This document shows positions 1-7,193 of a DNA stretch of 10,725 nt, one piece after another (within the stretch, counting starts at the first letter, position 1; every line of letters begins with the position of its first letter). Source of the stretch: Synura sp. LO234KE. Taxonomy: Eukaryota; Sar; Synurophyceae; Synurales; Mallomonadaceae. The notes below the pieces were generated by a model. That model saw nothing but the letters and a program-made list of their open reading frames with translations. It was not told the DNA's origin and ran no database searches. The stretch spans positions 1 to 10,725 of the forward strand of contig VKHC01000598.1 of assembly GCA_015143735.1 (NCBI GenBank), in the 5' to 3' direction. The position numbers and the translations under genes are program-made.

Positions 1-1293
1 GGAAAACAGCGAGGACATCGCTGACAAAAACCTTGCGTCACAGCGCCCTCGGCCCGTCCCATGAATATCCTGACAAAGTCACGCGGTCGACGAAAAGAGG
101 TGAGCGTTGGGAGGGGGAGAGAGGGAGGTTATGTTGGATAGAGTTAGCGATCATATTTGGTGAATCTGGCAAGAGGCTCATGCGAAAGGCAAACAGGGTA
201 GTTCTTTTCGGTAGACTTGAGACCCCCGTATATTTGAACAGTGCTCTTTACCTTAGAAGAGTTGCGATCTGGGCGTGTGCTGTCGGATCTAGATTGCGAG
301 CAACGACGTACGTTATACAGGACATCAGCGAGAGGAGACATGATCATGAGTACAATGGTGAGTGCAGCACGTGTCTTTACCTGCGGAGGAGGTGGACGCT
401 CGGACAAAGTCTTGCATGGTCATGTACTGTTGGTGGCCGTTACAGGCGCCATCAGTTGTTTGCAATAAGTGTTTTCAATGAAGAATCGTTGTAGTTTGTA
501 TGACGCACAGAGATGATTAATATGTGAGTAGGGCGGCATAAGAATATCAGGAATTGGATATCATTGCATTCACCTTTGTGCCGTCCTTATCCGTACGGGA
601 GGCAAACCTGTCATAAATTCTTCGAATTTGAGGGGAGTCCAGAACGTTCTGTAGACTGTTACTGTTTATCAGGAATCAGTTGAAAATCTGGTAGTACGAG
701 TTGTATCATCTCAAACCTATCTAATACCCAAAGCTTGACGGGAGTAGTTGCAATTATGGTAGCCGAATGCCTTATATGATTTCTTTTATGGTTTATGCGG
801 CCAAATGTTTGCATTATATGTACCTTCTACCAAACAGAAAAGCACCCTCTCCAAAATTATCGCCCTTAATTTTTGTGAAAACTCGTTCACCTCTTTGGGT
901 GGTAGGATCTGAATCAAGTGGGTTTAAAAAATTTAGAATCGTGTCAAGTACGACGTACCCACAACATTGACAACATCCAATTCCCCCTCAGCCACAACGT
1001 AAAAATTTTGGCCCTTATTTCCTTGAAAGAATATAGTCTCCCCAGCTCCGAATTCCATGAGTCGACATCCCTAGGATAACCACACGCGAATAATTCAACG
1101 TCAAAATAGTTGATAAAGATAGCATACTTTGATAAAGTTTTCAATTTGGTGCTGGTCGAGACAAGTGAAAAGATTGTTCCCCTCAATTGAATGTTTGATA
1201 AGTGCAAAATCCGCTTTCGATTTTTCAACATCCAAGGCATTCTCATAGCTTTTTTCCGCATGCGATGCCGCTAGCGAGCTAGAAACCGGATTC
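1..1293 (-). CDS. Spliced cyclic-nucleotide-binding / EF-hand protein (partial, runs off left edge)
   Basis: Proposed exons, in transcript order: 1293-1128, 1070-959, 908-824, 770-717, 661-574, 426-381, 288-252 and 20-1. Joined, they read as a cAMP/cGMP-binding domain like domain A of the protein kinase A regulatory subunit: the N-terminal helix (NNLFTCLDQHQIENFIK), then GAGETIFFQG, FYVVAEGELDV, a phosphate-binding-cassette-like GDNFGEGAFLFGRR, and SATIIATTPVKLWVLD. The cassette has FGE but not the textbook FGELAL...PRAA. Upstream, RNPVSS lies where the kinase inhibitor sequence of R subunits sits, but its arginine context is split by an unseen exon. After the domain, IRRIYDRFASRTDKDGTK joins YMTMQDFVRA, an EF-hand-like segment of the kind found in calcium-regulated mitochondrial carriers. 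Each of the first four joins keeps frame and domain length. It is probably a cytosolic or mitochondrial signalling protein; its function beyond ligand binding is inferred. The first exon is missing and the last two exons are the least certain. Confidence 0.82.
21..251 (-). other. Possible intron 7 of the cyclic-nucleotide-binding gene (231 nt)
   Basis: The donor GTAAAG at 251 is clear. The acceptor TTTTTGTCAG at 21-22 gives ...ATLLSDVLAVF at the window edge. A branch-point-like GCTAACTC and a long pyrimidine tract lie inside. Other acceptors (the TTTGTCAG ending near base 72, or the GCCAG ending near base 157) are also in phase, so the exon that follows is uncertain. Confidence 0.35.
289..380 (-). 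other. Intron 6 of the cyclic-nucleotide-binding gene (92 nt, phase 1)
   Basis: It begins GTAAAG and ends ATCTAG. Removal joins DFVRASTSSA to DPTAHAQIATLL. The acceptor was chosen for phase; other AGs at 279-281 and 270-269 are possible. Confidence 0.45.
427..573 (-). other. Intron 5 of the cyclic-nucleotide-binding gene (147 nt, phase 0)
   Basis: It begins GTGAAT and ends CCAACAG. Removal joins FASRTDKDGTK to YMTMQDFVRA, completing an EF-hand-like segment. The length is a multiple of three, but an in-frame TGA lies inside, so retention would truncate the protein. It is longer than the first four introns. Confidence 0.65.
662..716 (-). other. Intron 4 of the cyclic-nucleotide-binding gene (55 nt, phase 2)
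   Basis: It begins GTTTGA (a weak donor) and ends AAACAG. Removal joins KLWVLD to SNSLQNVLDSPQIRRIYDRF, which fits the end of a cyclic-nucleotide-binding domain. An alternative acceptor at 656-657 would drop two codons. Size and phase agree with introns 1-3. Confidence 0.7.
771..823 (-). other. Intron 3 of the cyclic-nucleotide-binding gene (53 nt, phase 2)
   Basis: It begins GTACAT and ends ATATAAG. Removal joins GAFLFGR to RHSATIIATTPVKLW across the ligand-binding cassette. The unspliced frame stops at a TAA directly after the donor. Confidence 0.82.
909..958 (-). other. Intron 2 of the cyclic-nucleotide-binding gene (50 nt, phase 1)
   Basis: It begins GTACGT and ends GATTCAG, with a TTCTAAAT branch-point-like sequence inside. 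Removal joins GELDVVNVV to DPTTQRGERVFTKIKGDNF and bypasses in-frame stops present in the unspliced sequence. Confidence 0.85.
1071..1127 (-). other. Intron 1 of the cyclic-nucleotide-binding gene (57 nt, phase 0)
   Basis: It begins GTATGC and ends CCTAG on the minus strand. Read through, the frame hits a stop (TGA) soon after the donor. Removing it joins ...IENFIK to GCRLMEFGAGE, giving exactly the 15-residue spacing between the N-terminal helix and the G-E turn seen in protein kinase A regulatory subunits. Confidence 0.85.
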
Positions 1294-1635
1294 CTGGCAG
1301 CAAACCAAAACATACAGGTAATGTAAATAAAGCAATCTATTTCTATCCAAAACGTGGTCTGGTTGCATATCAATTTCGGTCCGACCTAGATAACAAGTTA
1401 AACCTTCTTGAATTATAGAATATTTCTATTATCCAGATAGTTTCTAGCACCTGAGTGGAATCTTGTTGCTTCTGTTCTAAGGAGAATGGATACTTGTGGA
1501 AACTTGCAATGTAATTGCTAAGAACTTACAAAACACAAGTACATTCCACAATGATAAGCTTTCAGGTTCTGAATAATAAACTAATTAGCTCAGGGATGGA
1601 GTTTCTTGAAAGGAGGTACCTAGAAGGCGTAGTAA
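1294..1635. other. Unassigned region upstream of the first recognised exon
   Basis: It probably contains the upstream intron(s), 5' exon(s) and perhaps the promoter of the minus-strand gene. The recognised exon starts just after an acceptor-like GCTGCCAG at 1294-1301 in phase 2, so a further exon must lie upstream. Donor-like sequences exist on the minus strand (a GTAAGT near 1529, a GTACCT near 1619 that could pair with a TTCAG about 51 nt downstream). No exon of recognisable protein was found, so no model is offered. Confidence 0.4.
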
Positions 1636-1667
1636 GTAGAGAGTATGATGCGTAGAAAGTATGATGC
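1636..1667 (+). repeat. Tandem duplication of a 16-mer
   Basis: Two adjacent copies, GTAGAGAGTATGATGC and GTAGAAAGTATGATGC, differ at one base. This looks like a recent local slippage or duplication. No function is evident. Confidence 0.85.
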
Positions 1668-1697
1668 TGAGGGCCAAAATCAATTAGTTAAATTACG

Positions 1698-1976
1698 ATG
1701 AACACGCTAACTACCTCCCTTTCGAAGGAGGTCAGCATTGTGGGCTTTCCCATCCTGTTTCCGACTCTATTAGCAAGCGGGAATTTAAGCAATTTTAAAC
1801 GAATGGTGTTGCTGTCCTATGCCGGCATTGGCAGATTAGTTGATTATGTTTATTTTAATTCTAATTCGCATAGTCAACCAATTGGCATAGAAACGAAAGT
1901 TTTCGCGGACACTAAAGCCCCAAGAATAATACGATCAGACTTGAAGGGACCCTCCCAATCCTACACAGAGAAATGA
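1698..1976 (+). CDS. Unrecognised 92-codon open frame
   Basis: An ATG-initiated frame in the gap between the cyclic-nucleotide gene and the Gag-like remnant. I recognise no domain. It has a mildly hydrophobic first third (IVGFPILFPTLLASG) and then a polar tail. The frame runs through the 1817-1890 hairpin, which argues against a conserved coding role. It may be chance; it is recorded because nothing else explains this stretch. Confidence 0.12.
   Translation: MNTLTTSLSKEVSIVGFPILFPTLLASGNLSNFKRMVLLSYAGIGRLVDYVYFNSNSHSQPIGIETKVFADTKAPRIIRSDLKGPSQSYTEK
1713..1732. repeat. Small palindrome
   Basis: ACCTCC and GGAGGT flank a central TTCGAA, giving nine paired bases with a two-base bulge. A related AGGAGGT occurs about 110 bases upstream. 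It may be a protein-binding site or chance. Confidence 0.4.
1817..1890. repeat. Imperfect hairpin / inverted repeat
   Basis: The outer arms CTATGCC (1817-1823) and GGCATAG (1884-1890) pair perfectly. The inner arms 1834-1848 and 1869-1883 pair at 12 of 15 positions. A 10-base bulge lies on the left arm and a 20-base A/T-rich loop at 1849-1868. The size would suit a miniature foldback element, a transcribed hairpin or a terminator-like fold. No target-site duplication was seen. Confidence 0.55.
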
Positions 1977-2007
1977 AGTTTGATATATTCTCCCAAGAAC
2001 TGGCGGA

Positions 2008-2022
2008 TTATTATTATTATTA
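2008..2022 (+). repeat. (TTA)5 microsatellite followed by a T run
   Basis: Five TTA units run into a T tract. Read on the minus strand this is an A-rich, TAA-repeat tail, the sort of simple repeat that ends many LINE insertions. It could be the 3' tail of minus-strand piece D, but no LINE sequence was recognised directly next to it. Confidence 0.7.
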
Positions 2023-2099
2023 TTTTTTTCGATATATTGAAAATGCACCTCAAGTGGACGCCATCGTCGCAATCAGTTATGCATCGGAATGTGCACTAC

Positions 2100-2640
2100 A
2101 AACGAATGAATCTATGTGTAGCCGCGAGATTCTATTTGAAATTGAGGCTAGACTAGTGCCGAAAGAAGCACGAAGTGGGCGAGACCGTTTCTTTGGACGT
2201 TTAGCAAGTTCACGACTTCATCAAACGATTGAACATGACAAGATTTTTGAAATTACAGTATCGTTCCAATTATCGACTCTTGAGCCTCACAGCGGCCTAT
2301 CGGCACGCAAAAGAGTACAATGTCGTTGTGGATGGGCTGGCGGGGAATTTTGCAACCGTGTCCACGAGCGCATTCGGGGCTAAAAGCACCGATCACCAGC
2401 ATACTAATGAGAAGACGAGAAAAGACGGCAGTAAGGAACCTGAAGAAGCCAGAAAGTCGTCTGTGGCGGGGAGAAGTTCCGCCCGTACGAATCAAGAAAG
2501 GTGTTGGTCAAATGAATACAAAAGATCTGAAATTTGCGCTAGAGAATGGAAAATGCTTGCGCTGTTGTGATAGCGTTCATAAAGTGGAAGATTGTCTACT
2601 GATCGGTAGAGTGCTACAAGCTAGTGAAGGAGGAGGGTAG
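2100..2640 (+). pseudogene. Decayed retroelement Gag-like ORF ending in a CCHC zinc knuckle
   Basis: Near the 3' end, frame 1 reads NGKCLRCCDSVHKVEDC, which has the C-x2-C-x4-H-x4-C spacing of a retroviral-type zinc knuckle (2554-2595), preceded by a basic linker (KKGVGQMNTKDLKFALE). Such knuckles bind nucleic acid in Gag of LTR retrotransposons and in ORF1 of some LINEs. Upstream, charged helical peptide continues in other frames: EIEARLVPKEARSGRDRF (frame 2) and SLTAAYRHAKEYNVVVDG (frame 3), as expected after frameshifts. The glycine usual after the second cysteine is replaced by Cys-Asp, and VH replaces GH. No LTR, protease or integrase was found nearby, so the element class is open. The 5' boundary is approximate. 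Confidence 0.5.
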
Positions 2641-3103
2641 AGACATAGGAGCTCACGTAGCAAGAAAGCGTAGCCAAGGGTCAGAGTAGGAAGTTGAGTT
2701 GTGCTGTGCGCGCACGAAGTAGGTTTATGAAGTCCTACTTAACTACGATGATCTGCTAGATATTCAAGGGACAAGTCCCATCGTTGACAGCAATAAAGTT
2801 TTTAAGGCCGTTCGAAAACAATGGAAAGGGTTTCATTCTATGGCTTTGCTAGTTTGCGCGTCGTAATATAGGCACAGTAAAAAATAACGGAGGAGAGGAA
2901 TTTCACTTTGACCAAGTTCTTGCGACTTTCTAATTCTGCAATTACACACTGTGACGAAGGATTTCGGCAATCATAAGACGATAAGGTGGGTACATTTACG
3001 ACAAGGACACGAAACAGGCGTACTTGCGCGTTATGAGTATGAGCCGCCAGTCGGTACCCGTTGCGAGCTCATTCTCCCGATGATGCGGTCGGACTAGTCA
3101 TGA
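2641..3103. other. Unassigned region between the Gag remnant and LINE piece D
   Basis: No convincing gene. On the minus strand this should hold the continuation of the piece D RT palm. A minus-strand peptide near 2780-2810 (NDGTCPLN) distantly recalls the QGCPLS block of RT, but the call is weak. On the plus strand 2723-2866 is open for 47 codons with a copia-Gag-like look, also weak. Confidence 0.35.
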
Positions 3104-3867
3104 GAGTAGGGGACGAGATACACGTATTTACCCGTCCAAGAAAGATATATACATGAACGCCTGCGCAATCTTTGGAGTTCACGAAAAATCTTAGTAAAGA
3201 AAGGAGTAATGCAAGCCGTCGTTGGCAGATGAATCAGTGAACGCATCTTGACAAACCTTTGTGAGACCGGTGTTCACAAGAGTGCTATGCAAAGCTGGAA
3301 AGTGGTAATTACTCAGTGAAATAGGGCGGCTTTTGTTGGTGGGAAAACGCTCGGCGTTTTGCGAGGCAGCAATCGTCGCGTTGGATCCGGGAAGGGGAAT
3401 AAATTGCCTGTGTATGGATGGGACAAGCAGATAGAAGAGAAGACTGGCAAGTAACAGTGTTGGGAGAAAAGTCAACCACCCCACAGATAGTTTGATGATT
3501 TTTCTTTGATTGACGATAGCAAGGAGGGAGGCTATGTCGCCTCAATGTAAGTCCGAAAGTCCAGCAGCATCGTTTTGTCCCGGATGGGTTAGAGCTGGTG
3601 CTTGCCACAAGCCGGCGTTACGTTGCGGGGCCATGGAAAAGTAGTAACAAAGCAGTTAGGGCATGGAGAGTTAAATTTGCGTCGCTGAATGGTAGTAAAT
3701 TTGAGACGTAGCGTCATAATGTAAGAAGCCCGCGCTTGAAGAGGAGAGGACGATTGCGACCGTGAACGAGTGGAGAGCTCCGGGTATATGCACATATATC
3801 TCTTCATTCCAGACGGCGATCTTCCTCCCGAGACCGCAGACTTAACAACAGTATCACGCACCTCCAC
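3104..3867 (-). pseudogene. LINE piece D: N-terminal part of a non-LTR reverse transcriptase
   Basis: Minus-strand frames are open from 3867 to 3191 with two frame changes. The last (3484-3191) contains FIPLPGSN and then PTNKSRPISLSNY at about 3340-3305. This matches the '(I)PLPK...P.NYRPISL.N' block at the start of non-LTR RT domains, followed by LVNTGLTKVCQDAFTDSSANDG where 'L..RL..V...I...Q.GF' is expected. The same frame continues past stops into FMYISFLDG-stop-IRVSRPLL (3157-3104), which fits the first catalytic aspartate block ('..LD..KAFDRV'), short of about three residues. The stretch 3485-3867 would be the endonuclease-RT linker, but no endonuclease motif is recognised. Three in-frame stops (at 3191, 3179 and 3128) make it non-functional. 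Confidence 0.62.
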
Positions 3868-4529
3868 CTGAACAATGGAGAGAAAAGAGGGATAGGGTAG
3901 CTGTCACGGTAGAAGTGGTGACATATAGTCGACCATTTATCTCTCACTCCGGATAGGTGGCGTTATGCAGGGTAAAACGTGCCCGACGGGGAGTGTTGGG
4001 ACCGAGTCCAAGGAGCTACCGGTGAACATTCTCACTCCTCTTGATTTTCTCCGTATTCGTCAGGAGGATCCTCTCTCACCTGAGGAATTCATTCTCTTCG
4101 TCCCCTCTGCACCTCATAACTTAATTGCCGATCTCATCACCCCTGATCGCGCATGACCAGTCGTTTCATCAGCATGTAGGGCAAGCGTTGTCGCCTCGAA
4201 CCCCCCTTTCAGGAGATAGTACCGCTAACTGACGTCTCTCCAATAAGTAGTACATGCCCCGTTGTTTTGAATATTACGATAGACGCACCCAAACCGGCTT
4301 CTGACCTGTTTTATAGTATTGGCCACCCTCTTGTCACTATTAGCGTAGACAATTATACCCCTTCCTTCCTTGTCTCTACTGCTCGGACAAAGCGCCACCA
4401 CGAGTTTCTTTTTCACGCCGCTCTCCATCAGTCTCGCTCAACCACTTCATCACCACCTTCACACTACCCCAATAGTGTAGCTCTCTCGTCGTAATTAGCC
4501 CGTGCCTTTGTCTACTTGTGCTCCGTCGT
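3868..4529. other. Unassigned region between divergent LINE pieces D and A
   Basis: Piece D reads leftward and piece A rightward from here, so their 5' parts face each other. Open frames at 3965-4156 (63 codons, with FLRIRQEDPLSPEEFILF) and 4267-4494 on the plus strand look protein-like but carry no motif I recognise. The plus strand becomes pyrimidine-rich from about 4400, as in piece A, so some of this may be its upstream coding sequence. Confidence 0.3.
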
Positions 4530-4687
4530 CTCCTTAGCTCTGTTTCGACTATATGCGGCGCAAGGCGGCGCCTCAGGGATGAGAGACCCCCAGGATCTTC
4601 TGTCCTCCTATGATAGAGTTCTTTAACGGTAGCGTAGATAAAACCGCCATTTTGTCGCTGCCGTCACCTCAATCTTCCCTCACTCTT

Positions 4688-4711
4688 CCCTCTCCCTCTC
4701 CCTCTCCCTCT
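4688..4711 (+). repeat. (CCCTCT)4 microsatellite
   Basis: Four perfect hexamer units sit within pyrimidine-rich sequence of piece A. In one frame they encode alternating Ser-Pro. Slippage here may have broken the RT frame. Confidence 0.85.
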
Positions 4712-4950
4712 CTCACCTACTCCGTCCATCCTACCTCCCCCTTCTGCCCCGTAGTGGCAAACACCCGCATTCTTTCCCGCCTCAACTTCCTTTTGTCTGG
4801 CTTCGTCCTGCTAGGCCGTTGGAAATGAAAACGTCTGGAGCCCCATGACAGGAAAGGGTTCGCTGTCTCTGATTTTCTCTGACTGTCGGATGTAGCCTCC
4901 GAACTCTTACTGGTCACCTACCCCTTCAGCAATGCACACGCAGCAGGGAG

Positions 4951-5137
4951 TGTCGGCTTTGCTGACGATCTTCAGTTCTACACCTCGTCGCCGACATCGT
5001 CTGGTTCTTCAACGTAAGGCCGACATCATGTCAGGCTTCTTTTTGCAATCTGTGGAAAGTCCATATTGCACGCCAGAAACTGCGCCTCTTTCAAGTTAGG
5101 AGATCGACGAACCTCTCATACTCAATGTTTCCTGCGC
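4951..5137 (+). repeat. Direct repeat, copy 1 (RT thumb region of piece A)
   Basis: Bases 5050-5137 align without gaps to 5797-5884, offset 747, with about 62 of 88 positions identical by hand count. Upstream the similarity continues with small indels to about 4951. In both copies CGCCAGAA(A/G)CTG encodes ARQKL of the RT thumb. Confidence 0.8.
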
Positions 5138-5703
5138 AAGCCACATTCACACTGACTGTTGAATCAGTCATCTATTTCCGTTCCGCTGACTCCAGTTCTA
5201 AAAGCTTAGTGAGTCCTGTATGACACTTATTTCGTCTTCGCAGGAATTTCTTCCCAGTTCCGTCTCCCCTCCGCCGATCTCTGTACCACTGTTCGCGCAT
5301 TTACTCACACACGACCTTGGCGGCTGCCGTAGTGAGAGTCATGCAGTCTTTGTTCATTAATAAAGTCTCCTAGCCCAGTGTTCCCTAACCTTTTTCCGTT
5401 CATGATGGTCAGTACCTTGACTGCATCGTCGCCTCGAAATACCGTTGTAGTCAAAGAATGCTGCCACCTCTCAACCCGACTCCCTCGTCAGTCATTCTTT
5501 TACTACGATTTGGGCTCCCTCGAGTCTCCCACCTTATACAAAACGTCTCGCAAGAACCCTACGCTCACGCAATGTCCACAGTCAATGGGTCGCTGATTTT
5601 ATCCTCCACCAATGCTTGAGGTGTTCGGATACGCGACGGCCACTGGGTATCCAGGGTTATTAAAAATCGCCGGGATGATCTGAAGGTGATCTTTGCTTTT
5701 GAT

Positions 5704-5884
5704 TGTCGCCGCCCCCCTAGAGCCAGTTTTATCCCCTTCGTTCACTCGAGAATCGGAGCTTGCCATCAGTAGAAACATGTCTCGGACTTAACCATCCTCT
5801 GCGGGACATATATCGCTCGCCAGAAGCTGCACCTCTTTCACGTTCAGGGATCGGCGAATCACTGATGGACTTTGTTTCCTGCGC
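5704..5884 (+). repeat. Direct repeat, copy 2 (RT thumb region of piece B)
   Basis: Partner of the copy at 4951-5137. Where copy 1 keeps the F-A-D-D codons, this copy has lost them to substitutions and about two deleted bases near 5712-5722. Confidence 0.8.
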
Positions 5885-6968
5885 GATTTTGGACCTGCCG
5901 ATTCTAAGATTTTACTGCCCAGATTCCTGGTTAGGTTTTCCTCAGAAACGGCAAAATGGCATTTAAATCATCGCTATCTAAGCCATCTAAAGCACAGGTG
6001 GTATCATCTCCAGCTTCCCGCGTTTTTAAAACATTTTAAAGTATTACCTTTGCTCAGGAAGATCGGGACATTCATAGAATATACAAGCACCCATATGAGC
6101 CAGATTGGCGAATTCCTGGTTATGGGCAAGCGGACACCATTAATCCTAGCTACTAGGCTCTCATTTACTTTGCCTATTGGAAACTCTCCTATATAGTAAT
6201 GCGTCTCTCGCACAGACGCCGCCATAATACTGTCAGTAGCGGACCAATACCGGATAGCCACCATTTTCTCGAAAGTACTTCGTGTCTCGCCGTCTCTGCA
6301 TTCTGGTAGCTGCGCCCCCTGGTACCATCGCCATATGTGGGTTTGGGATTTGCCCGGTCTGCACTGGGATGGTGATGGTTTGTTAATAATCAGGAATTGT
6401 CACTGTACGGCGGGTGCTGTGCCCACCCGCGGTTTCTTGCGACCCAAGCGGCGCAAGTTTAATTAACAAGTCGACGGAACTCAGCGTTCGCACCCTGTCC
6501 ACTCTCTTTTGGTGAGCGAATTTTTTCTTGCTTCTTTCCGCCTTGTTAGCTCGAGTCAGTTGCGGAACATCCTATCTGCTGTTTGGGACTGGTCTCATGA
6601 GTGCTTGTATCTAGTGGTGGGCTGGCTGGGGTCCAAGGGCACGGCTCTGGGATCCACGGGCTTCTGAGCTCCTTGAGTACCCGACCGCTCTAGTTCCGCA
6701 CTTTTTTGTTCGCCTCGCGTTGCAACGGAAGTCCGAGGTTGGAGTATTGCTCTGTGGGTCCCGGGAAAAATCTCCTGCACAGGATTCTTGGACACGGATC
6801 TCTCCTCAACGTCGAAATTGTCGCGCTTTGGGAGCTACTTATGGTATTGGAGCTAGTATCATCATAGCAGGGTACAGGATAAAAATATATGCTGTAGGGG
6901 ACAGGGTTGTAGAGTCGTACTTTAGTGTAGCAGCGAGCATTTTATATTTAACTTGGGAAAAGGCTTAG
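5704..6968 (+). pseudogene. LINE piece B: RT thumb, post-RT region and possible RNase H-like tail
   Basis: It starts in the RT palm, directly after piece A ends. DLTILCGTYIARQKLHLFHV (about 5782-5841) is the thumb, parallel to piece A. Further on, SVADQYRIATIFSKVLRVSP (6233-6292) parallels SVHDGQYLDCIVASKYR of piece A. PYVGLGFARS (6331-6360) parallels FGLPRVS and fits the 'GGLG[LF].R.S' box of LINE C-terminal regions. AVWDWSHECLYLV (6578-6616) resembles ILDWLREEALP of piece C. The open frame 6720-6968 ends in ATYGIGASIIIAGYRIKIY...AASILYLTWEKA, which recalls an RNase H fold, but without certain catalytic residues. Frames change repeatedly and stops interrupt, so it is non-functional. The 3' end is uncertain; a short TAC repeat lies at 7168-7178. 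Confidence 0.7.
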
Positions 6969-7193
6969 TTGTCATGACCTTGTCCGTCTTGTAGTTTTTG
7001 GGATGGAATTCCTTTCATCTGTTGAGAAAATCGGGACTTCAGAGTCATCATCCCATTCCCAAGAAATACCTGAACGATTTTTCTGTTGGGTCTGGCCTGT
7101 CCTAGTTGGCCAGCTTGTCAGCCTGACGATCGAGTATCTTTACCAGAGCTCATACGCCAGATGGTAGTACTACTACTAAGTCTCTGACTCGAC
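6969..7193. other. Unassigned junction between LINE pieces B and C
   Basis: Piece B reads toward this stretch from the left and piece C from the right, so it may hold their 3' ends tail to tail. A (TAC)n-like run at 7168-7178 is the only simple repeat. No polyadenylate tail or target duplication was seen. Confidence 0.35.

Larger units (their letters stand above)
4530..5619 (+). pseudogene. LINE piece A: reverse transcriptase palm/thumb and post-RT region
   Basis: Blocks appear in the usual order of non-LTR RTs, in shifting frames. They are: QDLLSSYDR...FFNGSVDKTAI (about 4590-4650, pre-palm); SGAP (4834-4845) then SLIFS and LSDVASELL (4866-4909), fitting 'GVPQG.PLSPLLFSL..'; GFADDLQFYTSS (4955-4990), the catalytic [FY]-A-D-D box; LQRKADIMS (5007-5033) and HIARQKLRLFQV (5062-5097), the thumb. 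A single frame from about 5320 to 5619, with two stops, then gives VMQSLFINKVS, FSVHDGQYLDCIV and FGLPRVSHLIQ, a post-RT region. In working elements this enzyme copies its RNA into target DNA. Frameshifts (for example at 4881-4882) and stops show it is dead. The catalytic aspartate pair is still legible. Confidence 0.75.

Noticed and set aside
33-494. Plus-strand 153-codon open frame
   Set aside because: It lies antisense to the proposed exons and introns of the minus-strand gene; its content has no motif and is best explained as a shadow.
1294-1315. A GTATGT...GCCAG pair as an intron
   Set aside because: It would be 22 nt long, too short next to the 50-57 nt introns of this gene.
944-1373. 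Two overlapping minus-strand frames taken as separate genes
   Set aside because: They are unspliced reads through introns 1 and 2 of the same gene; the spliced model explains both and their stops.
2723-2866. Plus-strand peptide resembling copia-type Gag (YDDLLDIQGTSP...WKGFHSMALL)
   Set aside because: Only a loose resemblance, and it lies after rather than before the zinc knuckle; not enough to call.
3902-3923. TGTCAC/GTGACA hairpin
   Set aside because: A six-base stem with a ten-base loop is expected by chance in this length.
5674-5690. DDLKV as the RT active site of piece B
   Set aside because: The spacing to the thumb is about 16 codons too long; aligning B to A places the active site at about 5712-5722, where it has been lost.
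6004-6264. Minus-strand 86-codon frame
   Set aside because: It is antisense to the post-thumb part of piece B and has no recognisable domain.
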